Positions 35,160 to 45,712 of a stretch of 64,000 nt of DNA are shown one piece after another. A program made the translations under genes and the position numbers. Origin of the DNA: an uncultured Bacteroidales bacterium (GTDB lineage: Bacteria; Bacteroidota; Bacteroidia; Bacteroidales; Bacteroidaceae); NCBI GenBank assembly GCA_902788315.1, contig CADAJS010000002.1:62001-126000 (forward strand), read 5' to 3'. Within the stretch, counting starts at the first letter, position 1; each line of letters begins with the position of its first letter. The notes beneath the pieces were generated by a model. The model worked only from the letters and a program-made list of their open reading frames with translations. It was not told the origin of the DNA and did not search any database.

Positions 35160-37227
35160 CGAATCGACACTGAAAGCCATCCACAAGCAAGCCAGCGAGG
35201 CGCTGATGGATTACCACATCGCCGAGGGCCTGCACGGCATGTCTGTCCTCATGCAGGAATGTGCCGACCAGCAGCTAGCACGCACGCTGGAGTCCATCCG
35301 CCTGGACTATGACGGCATGATGGACTTCCTCTCCGAGGGAGGCACAGACGAGGCACACACCCGCATCCAGGAAAGTCTGGTGCAGCAAGCTCTGCACGTG
35401 CTGGACAGCATCTCACGCGCCATACGCCTTCAACAAGGCGAAGACCTCTACGCACAGGCATACTCGCGCCTATTCGCCACCTACGGTCCCGACATCACAC
35501 AGGCCCTGCGCCTGCAATGGAAAGCCCAGCAGGGAATGACCGAGCGCTACGAGACACAAGACCTGCTCTTCGACCTGCTCTGGACCATGCCCCAGTGGGA
35601 CTCACGGCAGACCGCCGAATGGTTCGAATTCCTCTCCCGCATGGATACCCTTACCCAGCAACATCTCCTGGGCGGCATCCTGCTCTCTACATGGGAATAC
35701 TTCGACAAGGAGAAAGCCATCCTCCTGCAACTCATGTGCGAGTCCGAGCACGACGAAGTGCGCGCACTGGCCGTCACGGCATGCGTGCTCCTCACCCTGC
35801 GCTATACCAAGAGGATAAAGCTCTACCCCACCCTGCGCCTCAATCTGAAGCAGGAAGACACGACGCGCGCCATACGCTATCTGCAGCGCGAACTAATCCT
35901 GATGAAGGAGAGTCCGAAGGTAAATAAAACCATCAACCAGGAACTGAACAGGTTGAACTTCCAAAAGATGGGACCCCAGCTCTTCCATCAGGAACTCGAG
36001 CGCATCATGCGCCGCTACGGGAACATGTTCGCCATGGGCATTGACATGGACCTGAACAAGGTCACCCTGCTCCACAGCTCACGCTTCCTGCGCAGCATCT
36101 CCCACTGGTGGGCACCCTTCGACGAGAGCCGCCCCATCGTGCAGGAGTTCTTTATCCGTAAGGATGGTGAGATTGCCAACGGAGTGCGCACCATGTTCGA
36201 GCGAAGCACTGACTGCAGCGTCAATCGCTATGCCCTCTGCGAGGCAATGATGAACCATGTCAACCTGGACAATCTCGACCAGCAGCTCATGCAGTTCGAA
36301 CAAGCACAGCGAGAACAGGATGAGGATGAGGACGACGGCGAGTCCTTCACTGAGGAGGATAAGGAAAAGGCCCTGAGAGCATTGCGCTTCCGATTATGCC
36401 TGCGCAACATCGTGCATAACATTTACCGTTTCTTCCACCACTCTCCCCTGGCCGGGAAGGTGGAGAACGTCTTCGAGATGTCGCTCCTCTTGCCGGACAA
36501 CGAGTTCCTTCGCCCGGCATTCCGCCGTAAGCATATGCTCGACCTCTGCCATCTGCTCCTGCAGTTCCAATATAACGACGACGCCTTCCGCTATCTGCAG
36601 GAAATCGTTGAGCAGCAGGGAGCCACGGCCGAGCTGCTGCGCATGATGGGCCAGTGCCGCCAGAACACTCACAACCTGGAACAGGCAGTCCAGTATTTCT
36701 CACAGGCAGACATTCTCGAGGAAAACGACCCGTGGACACTCAGCCAGATGGAGATGTGCTACGTGAAGATGAAGCGCTTCGACAAGCTTTGGGAGATACT
36801 CACACGCTTCGACGTCCTCTACCCCGACAATCCCAGCGTTACGCGCCGCATGGCCGGATGTCTGGTGATGCAGGGCAAGCACGCCGAGGCACTGAACTAT
36901 CTCTACAAACTGGAACTGACCGACCAGAACGACCCGACCACCTTGAGTCAGATAGCTGTATCCTCGGCCCACATCGGGCGCTTCGACACAGCCCGCAAAT
37001 ACATCCTGAAACGACAGCAGGCCAAAAAGCCTCTCACGAAGGAAGAGCGCCTCATGGCAGGATCTGTGTACTTTGCCGAAGGCGATTGGGCCCAGGCACT
37101 GTCCATGCTCGAGCAAGCAGACCTGGCCGCCTATGACAGCTATGAACCGGCCCTTGCCTCACTGGGCATATCCATCGGCGACATCCGTCTGATGCGCGAC
37201 ATGATTGAAAGAGGGAGAAAGGATTAG
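35152..37227 (+). CDS. Large cytoplasmic TPR protein
   Basis: 691 residues, no signal peptide. Mostly helical. An acidic stretch (EDEDDGESFTEEDKEK) lies near the middle. C-terminal TPR-like repeats are clear: LLRMMGQCRQNTHNLEQAVQYFSQADILEENDPWTLSQMEMCYVKMKRFDKLWEIL is followed by MQGKHAEALNYLYKLELTDQNDPTTLSQIA and GRFDTARKYILKRQQ. Probably a scaffold or interaction protein; no enzyme domain is seen. The ATG at 35152 overlaps the preceding stop, so the pair is coupled. Confidence 0.8.
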   Translation: MIDESTLKAIHKQASEALMDYHIAEGLHGMSVLMQECADQQLARTLESIRLDYDGMMDFLSEGGTDEAHTRIQESLVQQALHVLDSISRAIRLQQGEDLYAQAYSRLFATYGPDITQALRLQWKAQQGMTERYETQDLLFDLLWTMPQWDSRQTAEWFEFLSRMDTLTQQHLLGGILLSTWEYFDKEKAILLQLMCESEHDEVRALAVTACVLLTLRYTKRIKLYPTLRLNLKQEDTTRAIRYLQRELILMKESPKVNKTINQELNRLNFQKMGPQLFHQELERIMRRYGNMFAMGIDMDLNKVTLLHSSRFLRSISHWWAPFDESRPIVQEFFIRKDGEIANGVRTMFERSTDCSVNRYALCEAMMNHVNLDNLDQQLMQFEQAQREQDEDEDDGESFTEEDKEKALRALRFRLCLRNIVHNIYRFFHHSPLAGKVENVFEMSLLLPDNEFLRPAFRRKHMLDLCHLLLQFQYNDDAFRYLQEIVEQQGATAELLRMMGQCRQNTHNLEQAVQYFSQADILEENDPWTLSQMEMCYVKMKRFDKLWEILTRFDVLYPDNPSVTRRMAGCLVMQGKHAEALNYLYKLELTDQNDPTTLSQIAVSSAHIGRFDTARKYILKRQQAKKPLTKEERLMAGSVYFAEGDWAQALSMLEQADLAAYDSYEPALASLGISIGDIRLMRDMIERGRKD

Positions 37228-37288
37228 GACAACCCACAACAGCCATGAAAGACGAGGGGGCGACCTGAGGAAATCGGGTATTATGAGG

Positions 37289-38176
37289 TCAGTACCCCAG
37301 TTCCCGCACGATTTCGCTAATCTGCTGCATTGTGGTCAGACGCGTGGGAACGAGCGGCAGACGCAGGTAGTTACCGATCATCCCCATCTCGGAGAGCATA
37401 GCCTTCACGCCTGCGGGGTTTCCGTCAACGAAGAGCAATTTGAAGAGTTCCGTAAACTTGTGGTGAATGTTGCGTGCCGAGTCATACTCGCCCCTGAGTG
37501 CCAGGCGCACCATGCGGCTCATCTCGGCCGGCAGCGCATTGCCGATCACGCTGATCACTCCTACGGCGCCCAGTGTGATGAGGGGGAAGGTGATGCCGTC
37601 GTCGCCACTGATGACATCGAAGTGTGCCGGTTTGTTCTTGATGATATCGTCCATCTGGGTAATATTCCCGCTGGCCTCCTTTACAGCCACGACGTTCTCA
37701 AAGTCGGTCGCCAGGCGCAGTGTGGTCTCGGCCGTCATGTTGACTCCCGTGCGGCCCGGCACATTGTATAGTACCACAGAGAGCGGGCTGGCTTCGGCAA
37801 TGGCTTTGTAGTGCTGATAGAGTCCCTCCTGCGACGGCTTGTTGTAATACGGGCATACACTCAGGATGCCATCGATTCCGCGCCAGTCGGCATGCTCTAT
37901 CTCGTCCACCACTGCCGCCGTGCAGTTGCCACCACATCCCATGAGCAGCGGCACACGTCCGGCCACTCGCTCCACGAGATGCTCCTTCAGCTGTTGCTTC
38001 TCCTGCTTCGTCAGCGTGGGCGTCTCGGCCGTCGTACCCATAATGCAGAGGAAGTCGGCCCCTCCCCTTATCTGATATTCGACCAAGCGGTTCAGTGCAT
38101 CAAAGTCAATGCTCCCATCATGCCGGAAAGGGGTTACCAGCGCTATGCCAAGTCCTCGGAAACGATTCTGTATCAT
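37289..38176 (-). CDS. dapA: 4-hydroxy-tetrahydrodipicolinate synthase
   Basis: 295 residues. Condenses pyruvate with aspartate semialdehyde on the way to lysine and diaminopimelate. Seen: GLGIALVTPFRHDGSID, GTTAETPTL at 47-55 (TTAE rather than the Proteobacterial TTGE, usual for the phylum), CPYYNKPSQEGLYQHY, YNVPGRTGVNM with Tyr137 and Schiff-base Lys166 in VAVKEASGN. Full length and intact. It is divergent from ligA and has its own -7 box TAAATTTG at 38206-38213. Confidence 0.95.
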   Translation of the reverse strand: MIQNRFRGLGIALVTPFRHDGSIDFDALNRLVEYQIRGGADFLCIMGTTAETPTLTKQEKQQLKEHLVERVAGRVPLLMGCGGNCTAAVVDEIEHADWRGIDGILSVCPYYNKPSQEGLYQHYKAIAEASPLSVVLYNVPGRTGVNMTAETTLRLATDFENVVAVKEASGNITQMDDIIKNKPAHFDVISGDDGITFPLITLGAVGVISVIGNALPAEMSRMVRLALRGEYDSARNIHHKFTELFKLLFVDGNPAGVKAMLSEMGMIGNYLRLPLVPTRLTTMQQISEIVRELGY

Positions 38177-38205
38177 ATCTTATGCGACGAATCTGAAAAC
38201 GCCTG

Positions 38206-38213
38206 CAAATTTA
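38206..38213 (-). promoter_or_regulatory. -7 box TAAATTTG for dapA
   Basis: TAnnTTTG on the minus strand, about 30 nt before the ATG at 38176. Confidence 0.55.
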
Positions 38214-38256
38214 CATCTTTTCTGCGGGATATGCAAGATGTCTCAGGAATTATCTG

Positions 38257-40302
<2,046 letters not shown>

Positions 40303-40324
40303 GAGAGCCGCGAGGAGTTACGCA

Positions 40325-40388
40325 TTTTCCCACACGTGGGAAAAGCTGATGCAACAGGCCACGTCGCGTTTTCCCACGTGTGGGAAAA
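40325..40388. repeat. Pair of 20-bp palindromes in inverted orientation
   Basis: TTTTCCCACACGTGGGAAAA (40325-40344) and its exact reverse complement TTTTCCCACGTGTGGGAAAA (40369-40388) lie 24 nt apart. Each is itself a near-perfect palindrome. The place (between convergent genes) suits a terminator; the design also matches the pair at 5558-5597. Confidence 0.8.
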
Positions 40389-40389
40389 G

Positions 40390-40866
40390 CTACTCCACCA
40401 CCTTGATGGCCACGGCAAAGACAGCCTGGCTGGACGCTGCATCGGTGAGGCGAACCATGAAATGATAGTCGCCGGTCTCGGCATCCGACGGAATGGGAAT
40501 GTCGGTCGTGGCCACGTATTCGCGCAACCCGGCGGGAATCTTGAAATCCTGATTATACACCCATGCCTTGCTGCCCGCTTTCTTTGCAGGCTCCAGCGGA
40601 CACTCGATGGCCGAACCTGAGTGGGTGTGATGATTGAAGTTATTGTGTATCTCGATATTATAGTATCCCAGCTCCACGTTATCCGTGAAGAGATACTGGA
40701 AGGGAATCGATTCGCCACGATGATACACCTGGCACTCTATCGGATTGGCCACAATACCGTCGGAGGAGATTACAGGCTTCTCCATATCCTTGCTGTCAGC
40801 ATCCGAGCCGCTGCATGCACACAGGGCACACAGGAGCGGGACCAGCAGATAATAAATCCTCTTCAT
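40390..40866 (-). CDS. DUF4625-type lipoprotein with His cluster
   Basis: 158 residues from the ATG at 40866 (upstream extension lacks a signal). Lipoprotein signal MKRIYYLLVPLLCALCAC. A beta-sandwich domain with YHRGESIPFQYLFTDNVELGYYNIEIHNNFNHHTHSG holds His74, His79, His80 and His82, the type of metal-site cluster seen in DUF4625 proteins. AGLREYVATTDIPIPSDAETGDYHFMVRLTD completes the fold. It is last in a probable operon with the TonB receptor and a related lipoprotein 13 nt upstream. Confidence 0.75.
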   Translation of the reverse strand: MKRIYYLLVPLLCALCACSGSDADSKDMEKPVISSDGIVANPIECQVYHRGESIPFQYLFTDNVELGYYNIEIHNNFNHHTHSGSAIECPLEPAKKAGSKAWVYNQDFKIPAGLREYVATTDIPIPSDAETGDYHFMVRLTDAASSQAVFAVAIKVVE

Positions 40867-40879
40867 CGTCTTGGGCTTT

Positions 40880-41311
40880 TCAGTTATTTTCATGTCCGTC
40901 TTCATCCTCTTCCTGCGTGATGGACTTCTGAGTCAACGTGGCCTGACCGAGTGCATCGGTGACCGCCAGATTCAGCTGGTCACCTACGACCACGTCGCAT
41001 CCTGCGATTTGCACATGTACGTGGAAGTCATCGATGTTACGCACTCCGATATACTTCTTATCAGTCACGCTCATGGAAGCCTTCACGCGGCTGTTGCGCT
41101 TGTCCGTGATTTCAATAACGATGGATTTCGTGAGGCCCGGAGCCGTAATGTCTGCCTCGACACAGAGTTCGTCACCCTCGATATTGGCATCGTCAATCTC
41201 AATCTTCGGTGCACCCGGAGTTTCTTCCTCGTCACTGCCGCAAGCGGCGAAAGTCAGGGATGCCACACATGTGAGAGCCAGATACAGGCTCGAAAGAATA
41301 TTTCTTTTCAT
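40880..41311 (-). CDS. Second DUF4625-like lipoprotein
   Basis: 143 residues. Lipoprotein signal to the cysteine in SLTFAAC (about 24). An acidic start DEEETPGAPKIEIDDANIEGDEL leads to a beta-sandwich with KSIVIEITDKRNSRVKASM and FHVHVQIAGCDVVVGDQLNLAVTDALG, like its neighbour but with only an HVH pair and an acidic His-bearing tail (EEDEDGHENN). Probably a paralogue from duplication, binding metal or shielding the receptor. It follows the TonB receptor by 47 nt. Confidence 0.72.
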   Translation of the reverse strand: MKRNILSSLYLALTCVASLTFAACGSDEEETPGAPKIEIDDANIEGDELCVEADITAPGLTKSIVIEITDKRNSRVKASMSVTDKKYIGVRNIDDFHVHVQIAGCDVVVGDQLNLAVTDALGQATLTQKSITQEEDEDGHENN

Positions 41312-41358
41312 TTTCTTAAAGTTTAATGTTTGTTACTCTTGGACATTATGTTATTCCG

Positions 41359-43443
41359 TTAAAAGTCAAGCCCCAGCATCAGCGAGAAATTACGCCCGGG
41401 CTCGGGCACATCGATGAGCCGGTAATAGCTGGTGTGATCATAGTAGCGCCTGTTGAGCAGGTTGTCTGCATGGAAGGCGACGCTGAACGTAGTGGATCTC
41501 AGAGGAAAATGCTTTCCTGCTGAGAAGTTCAGGGTCCAATACCCGTCAGTGGGCATCTCGGGAGGGACGATTTCATCCTGCCGGCCTACCACATGAGCGT
41601 TGAGAGCGGCATAACCTTCTCCGTGGAAAACGAAACTATACCTGACCTCTGCCTCAGACGACCACGGTGTGGAGAAAGGCAACGTATAGCCCTTCTTCTC
41701 CCCCGAACGCTGACGGGCATAGAGATAGTCGCCCTGAAGGCGTGCCTGCCAGTGAGGGAGGAAATGCCAGGTGAACTCGGCCTCCGCACCATAACGCAGG
41801 ACGCGGGCCTGCGTGTAATGGTAGTACTGCAGACCCTCGACGTAGCGCGGAGTGGGACTGAGGTAGATGTAGTTCGGGAAGTAGTTCACAAAGGGTTCGA
41901 CGGTAAATTCCACTCTGCCGCAGCTATATCCGATGCTGGCATCCAGTTGGTAGGACTGCTCGGGATCCAGCTCGGCATTGCCACGCTCGTAGCGGAAGAT
42001 GTGATAGTTGATACCATCCACACCCAGCTCCTTGGCAATGGGCACGCGGAAACTCTTGCCCGCATTGGCCTTCAGCATCCAGGGTCCCTGGGCATAGTTG
42101 ATGCCGGCCGACCACGTGACGCTGTTGAAGCGACGGTGCATGTCGGACGAGCGCTGCACATAGACCGAGTCGGCCCCTACGGGTGTCGCATACCAGTCAC
42201 GATAACTGCGGATGTGGGTGCGTGCATGGTCGTAGCGAAGTCCCGCATTCAGCGTGAGATTCTCACGCAGGGTATAGCGGTCCATGGCATATATGCCTGC
42301 ATCATACGACTCAAAGGCCGGCAGGATGAAGCCCCAGCCGCGACGTCGGTTGTGCTGAAACTCACCGCTGAAGCCTGCCTGCATCGCATGGCGTCCCGTC
42401 TCATAGCGCAGGACGAACCGCGCCGTCGCCGTACTCTTGTCGAAACGCCGTTCCAGCGTCCCCGAAGGATCGGGCATATAGCCGTGTCCCACGGGCTCCG
42501 AGTGTTCCTCGCGCCGGTTGTGCTGATAGGCCAGATTAGCCTCGAGAACGACCTCGCCCAGACTCAACGACGAGTGGCTGATGGCCTTCAGATGGTTCAC
42601 CCACTGATAGGGCAGGTCGATGTCGCGCCGCGATGAGTCGTAGTCTATGTCGGAGAGACGCACCTCGAGTCCGTGGGCATTGGCGAAGAAGCCACTCCTA
42701 GAATAGCTGTCGGTGATGCGAAGGTCGGTATGGAAGCGATAGCCCGCATAGCCGAGCATCAGGCTCCCGTCGCGCTCGCGTCCGGCCGTATTGCGAAGCC
42801 GCTGGTTCTTCAGCCGGATCCAGTAGGAATAGTACTGGATGCTGTCCGTCGGGACCCGATAGTCTGAATAGTCGATGAACGTGCCGTGCAGGCGATAGAA
42901 GAAGTGTCCGTGACGTCCGCCCAACTTGGCCGACAGCCCCAGCTGCTCGTTATTCGAGCGGCCGAAAAGGCGCACAGAACCCTTCAGCGGCTCCATCGGC
43001 ACCTGATTGGCATAGAGATTCAGCACGCCGCCTATAGCGTCGCTGCCATAGAGCAGCGCTGCCGGTCCCTTGAGAATCTCGGCCCGGTCGATACTGAACT
43101 GGTCTATCTCCAGCCCATGATCATCGCCCCATTGCTGTCCTTCGTGCTTGACGCCGTCTTCGCTCACCACCATACGATTGAAGCCCAACCCGCGAATGAC
43201 AGGCTTCGACTGTCCGGAACCGATGGTCATGGCCTTCACGCCGGGGATGCCTTCGAGCGTCTGCATCAGGCTGCCGGAGAAGTGCTGCTGCAGATAGTCG
43301 CGGTCAACAAGTACAGCCGACTGGGACGTACGCAGCTGAAAGTTGCGGCGGGCATTGCCGCTGACAGTAATATCGTGCAGCGTCACCGTGGTATCACTGA
43401 CCGCGCACATCATCACTGCTGCAGCCATAATACTTCCTATCAT
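41359..43443 (-). CDS. TonB-dependent receptor, probably for a metal
   Basis: 694 residues. A short signal (MIGSIMAAAVMMCAVSD), no carboxypeptidase-like domain. The plug (SGSLMQTLEGIPGVKAMTIGSGQSKPVIRGLGFNRMVVSEDGVKHEGQQWGDDHGLEID...EILKGPAALLYGSDAIGGVLNL) is close to zinc/copper receptors such as ZnuD. The barrel ends in FSLMLGLDF. His residues in the plug loop (KHEGQQWGDDHG) and His-bearing lipoprotein neighbours point to metal uptake, which is an inference. An in-frame TAA precedes the ATG, which fixes the start. Confidence 0.85.
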   Translation of the reverse strand: MIGSIMAAAVMMCAVSDTTVTLHDITVSGNARRNFQLRTSQSAVLVDRDYLQQHFSGSLMQTLEGIPGVKAMTIGSGQSKPVIRGLGFNRMVVSEDGVKHEGQQWGDDHGLEIDQFSIDRAEILKGPAALLYGSDAIGGVLNLYANQVPMEPLKGSVRLFGRSNNEQLGLSAKLGGRHGHFFYRLHGTFIDYSDYRVPTDSIQYYSYWIRLKNQRLRNTAGRERDGSLMLGYAGYRFHTDLRITDSYSRSGFFANAHGLEVRLSDIDYDSSRRDIDLPYQWVNHLKAISHSSLSLGEVVLEANLAYQHNRREEHSEPVGHGYMPDPSGTLERRFDKSTATARFVLRYETGRHAMQAGFSGEFQHNRRRGWGFILPAFESYDAGIYAMDRYTLRENLTLNAGLRYDHARTHIRSYRDWYATPVGADSVYVQRSSDMHRRFNSVTWSAGINYAQGPWMLKANAGKSFRVPIAKELGVDGINYHIFRYERGNAELDPEQSYQLDASIGYSCGRVEFTVEPFVNYFPNYIYLSPTPRYVEGLQYYHYTQARVLRYGAEAEFTWHFLPHWQARLQGDYLYARQRSGEKKGYTLPFSTPWSSEAEVRYSFVFHGEGYAALNAHVVGRQDEIVPPEMPTDGYWTLNFSAGKHFPLRSTTFSVAFHADNLLNRRYYDHTSYYRLIDVPEPGRNFSLMLGLDF

Positions 43444-43621
43444 CTCTTATACATATTAAAGATGAAATGTGGAACTGACGCCTCCTCACCTCACGCAATG
43501 CCGCACAAGATATGCACCGCATAGCGAAAAGCCGACGAGGAAAGAACGTCATGTAATTAATCCCTAAGATTGATATACAACCCCTCTCATAATATATAAG
43601 ACAGAAGGGCTGAAAAAGGCA

Positions 43622-43972
43622 TCAGAGAACGACGTACGGCGGGGCGCGCAATGAGACTCCTCCCAGGTGAGCCAGCGATGTCCGGCATGGCCAGACGAAA
43701 TGTACCATCTTGCATGGTAAGGAATACACAATCAGCACAGCAATGGCTGCGCACAACATCGGCAGAGTGAGAAACTGGCAGAGAACACATACGTGGCGAC
43801 CAATGGAAAGCGGACTCAGATGGCCACTACAATGATGACGCACACACTCCTCGCATGTCGCTCCCTCATCCAAATCCCAGTGGTGTAGGTGGAGCGACGA
43901 GAGAAGCAGCATCGGCACATACACGGCCAGGAGCAACCAAGAGGCAAGGGTGCGTTTTCTCTTCACTTTCAC
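43622..43972 (-). CDS. Small Cys/His-rich membrane protein heading the metal-uptake cluster
   Basis: About 116 residues starting from GTG at 43972 (43966 is a second choice). An N-terminal hydrophobic helix (TLASWLLLAVYVPMLLLSSL) is followed by HLHHWD, then CEECVRHHCSGH, a metal-ligand-like set, a second helix (CQFLTLPMLCAAIAVLIVYSL) and a tail. No ATG is in frame; the -7 box at 43978-43985 lies five bases before the GTG, so the message is likely leaderless. The protein is probably a metal-binding or sensing part of the downstream receptor system, but no family name can be given. Confidence 0.6.
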   Translation of the reverse strand: MKVKRKRTLASWLLLAVYVPMLLLSSLHLHHWDLDEGATCEECVRHHCSGHLSPLSIGRHVCVLCQFLTLPMLCAAIAVLIVYSLPCKMVHFVWPCRTSLAHLGGVSLRAPPYVVL

Positions 43973-43977
43973 AGGGG

Positions 43978-43985
43978 CAAAGTTA
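43978..43985 (-). promoter_or_regulatory. -7 box TAACTTTG of the metal-uptake cluster
   Basis: Consensus box five bases before the GTG start, with an inverted repeat over its upstream region. Confidence 0.65.
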
Positions 43986-43995
43986 AGCAAAAAAA

Positions 43996-44054
43996 CTTAT
44001 CTGTCAAAACATAGATAAGATTATTTTTCACTTAACAGATGATTCTAAGTGAAA
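43996..44054. promoter_or_regulatory. Two inverted repeats, candidate operators
   Basis: CTTATCT/AGATAAG (43996-44019) and TTTCACTTA/TAAGTGAAA (44026-44054) are perfect dyads. The first covers the -33 area of the promoter at 43978, which suits a metal-dependent repressor site such as a Fur/Zur-type protein. Confidence 0.5.
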
Positions 44055-44240
44055 TATGTACAATACATAGTAAAAGGTCGCGCCCCACAAGGCAAGAAGT
44101 GCGGGCGGGACGCGAATCCGGATATACTGTCATAGATGGCACAGGGATAATAAATGCGTACGCGTGTGCAAGGGTGTTGTCCTCGCGCACGCGTACATTA
44201 ATATATATAGGCCATCCTCGCCTCTCAGGGCTGGGTAACG
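44055..44240. other. Non-coding stretch with hairpin GTACGCGTG repeat
   Basis: No gene. A stem with arms GTACGCGTGTGC (44158-44169) and GCGCACGCGTAC (44185-44196) sits beside AT-rich flanks. It shares its core with sites at 5701, 27621 and 47001. Confidence 0.6.
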
Positions 44241-44708
44241 CTACGCATTGAAATAATAGATGAAGGTAGCCGTGCCTTCGAGCGCCTTCTTGCCCGTCTC
44301 CTGAATCTCGATGGTGAAGCGGATGCTGGTACGGATGGCACCGCGCAGGTTGGCCACCTCCTCCAGTTTCGTTACCATACGAATATGCTGTCCGCTCAAC
44401 ACGGGTTGGCTGAATTTCATGCGGTCCATACCATAGTTCATCATGCGGGCCAGATTATGCACCTCGATAATTTGATCCCAGAGATAGGGCAACATGCTCA
44501 GCGTCAGATAGCCGTGGGCAATGGTGCAGCCGAAAGGGCTCTCGCGCTGAGCGCGCTCCACATCCACATGAATCCACTGATGGTCGAGCGTGGCATCGGC
44601 AAACATTGCGATACGCTCCTGGCTGAGTTCCACATAGTCGCTGGCTCCCAGCACTTGTCCTACGTAGGGCAGAAAGTCCTCGTAGCAGTTAATTACAACC
44701 TTGCTCAT
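44241..44708 (-). CDS. MaoC-family (R)-specific enoyl-CoA hydratase-like protein
   Basis: 155 residues, hot-dog fold. Motif FADATLDHQWIHVDVERAQRESPFGCTIAHGYLTLSMLP has the catalytic Asp (DHQWIH) and His (IAHGYL) pair of MaoC/PhaJ dehydratases. YGMDRMKFSQPVLSGQHIRMV follows as usual. It likely hydrates enoyl-CoA in fatty-acid or beta-oxidation-type metabolism. It is monocistronic, with -7 box TACCTTTG at 44749-44756. Confidence 0.9.
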   Translation of the reverse strand: MSKVVINCYEDFLPYVGQVLGASDYVELSQERIAMFADATLDHQWIHVDVERAQRESPFGCTIAHGYLTLSMLPYLWDQIIEVHNLARMMNYGMDRMKFSQPVLSGQHIRMVTKLEEVANLRGAIRTSIRFTIEIQETGKKALEGTATFIYYFNA

Positions 44709-44748
44709 TTTTTCTCTTAACGTCAGTTATATTCTACTTTTTCTAATG

Positions 44749-44756
44749 CAAAGGTA
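44749..44756 (-). promoter_or_regulatory. -7 box TACCTTTG for the MaoC gene
   Basis: TAnnTTTG on the minus strand about 40 nt before the ATG. Confidence 0.65.
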
Positions 44757-44919
44757 GTATTTTTAACCGATATAAGACATGCTTTCGGCAAAAAAATGTC
44801 GCTCGACGCTTACGTTACCTGCTTTTTGCAAGAGCTCCGGCTTTGCCTAAAATATTTCCGTTCGAGAATGCAAAGCCGAAAAACTTCGTCATTCATTTTG
44901 CATTCTCCACGCTTATTCG

Positions 44920-44927
44920 TAACTTTG
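44920..44927 (+). promoter_or_regulatory. -33/-7 promoter of the kdsA operon
   Basis: TAACTTTG with TTTTG nineteen bases upstream. Further upstream CGGCTTTGC and GCAAAGCCG form an inverted repeat. Confidence 0.7.
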
Positions 44928-44956
44928 CAAACCAATACAACACACAACAGAGAGAA

Positions 44957-45712
44957 ATGGCAAAGCCCATCTTCATCGCAGGCCCCTGCGTGATTGAACA
45001 GTACGAGATTATGCGCTGCGTGGCCGAGGAACTGGTGAGACTCCGCGAAAAGTATGATCTCACGCTCTATTACAAGGCCTCCTTCGACAAGGCCAACCGC
45101 ACGAGCATCCACTCCTACCGAGGGCCCGGCCTGGAGCGCGGATTGCAGATCTTGGGCGACATCAAGCGAGAGTTCGAGTTGCCCATCCTGACCGACATAC
45201 ACGAGAGTTATCAGGCTGAAGCCGCAGGAGAGGTGGCCGACGTCCTGCAGATACCCGCCTTCCTGTGCCGGCAGACGGATCTATTGGTGGCCGCCTCCCG
45301 CACTGGATGCATCGTGAACATCAAGAAGGCACAGTTCCTGAGCGCTGCCGACATGCGCTTCCCCTACGAAAAATGTATCGAGAGCGGTGCTCGCGAGGTA
45401 TGGCTCACCGAACGGGGGAATGCCTTCGGCTACAATACACTCGTAGTGGACTTCCGCAACATACCGAAGATGAAGGAAATATGTCCGCGCGTCATCATGG
45501 ACTGCACCCACGCAGTGCAGCAGCCTGGAAGCGCAGGCGGCAAGACGGGCGGTGAGCGCCAGTATGTACCCGCCATGGCACGGGCTGCCAAAGCCTTCGG
45601 AGCCACAGGCTACTTCTTCGAGGTGCACCCAGACCCAGACAGCGCTCTGAGCGACGGACCGAACATGCTGCGCCTCGACGACCTCGAACAAGTAATCAAC
45701 ACCCTATTATGA
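44957..45712 (+). CDS. kdsA: 3-deoxy-8-phosphooctulonate (Kdo-8-P) synthase
   Basis: 251 residues from the ATG at 44957; the upstream open frame holds the promoter. Condenses phosphoenolpyruvate with arabinose 5-phosphate to Kdo-8-phosphate. Seen: FIAGPCVIEQYE, YYKASFDKANRTSIHSYRGPGLERGLQIL, PILTDIHE, DVLQIPAFLCRQTDLLVAA, NIKKAQFLS, DCTHAVQQPG and FFEVHPDPDSALSDGPNM. Slightly shorter than the E. coli enzyme. The stop overlaps the start of kdsD (ATGA). Confidence 0.95.
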   Translation: MAKPIFIAGPCVIEQYEIMRCVAEELVRLREKYDLTLYYKASFDKANRTSIHSYRGPGLERGLQILGDIKREFELPILTDIHESYQAEAAGEVADVLQIPAFLCRQTDLLVAASRTGCIVNIKKAQFLSAADMRFPYEKCIESGAREVWLTERGNAFGYNTLVVDFRNIPKMKEICPRVIMDCTHAVQQPGSAGGKTGGERQYVPAMARAAKAFGATGYFFEVHPDPDSALSDGPNMLRLDDLEQVINTLL

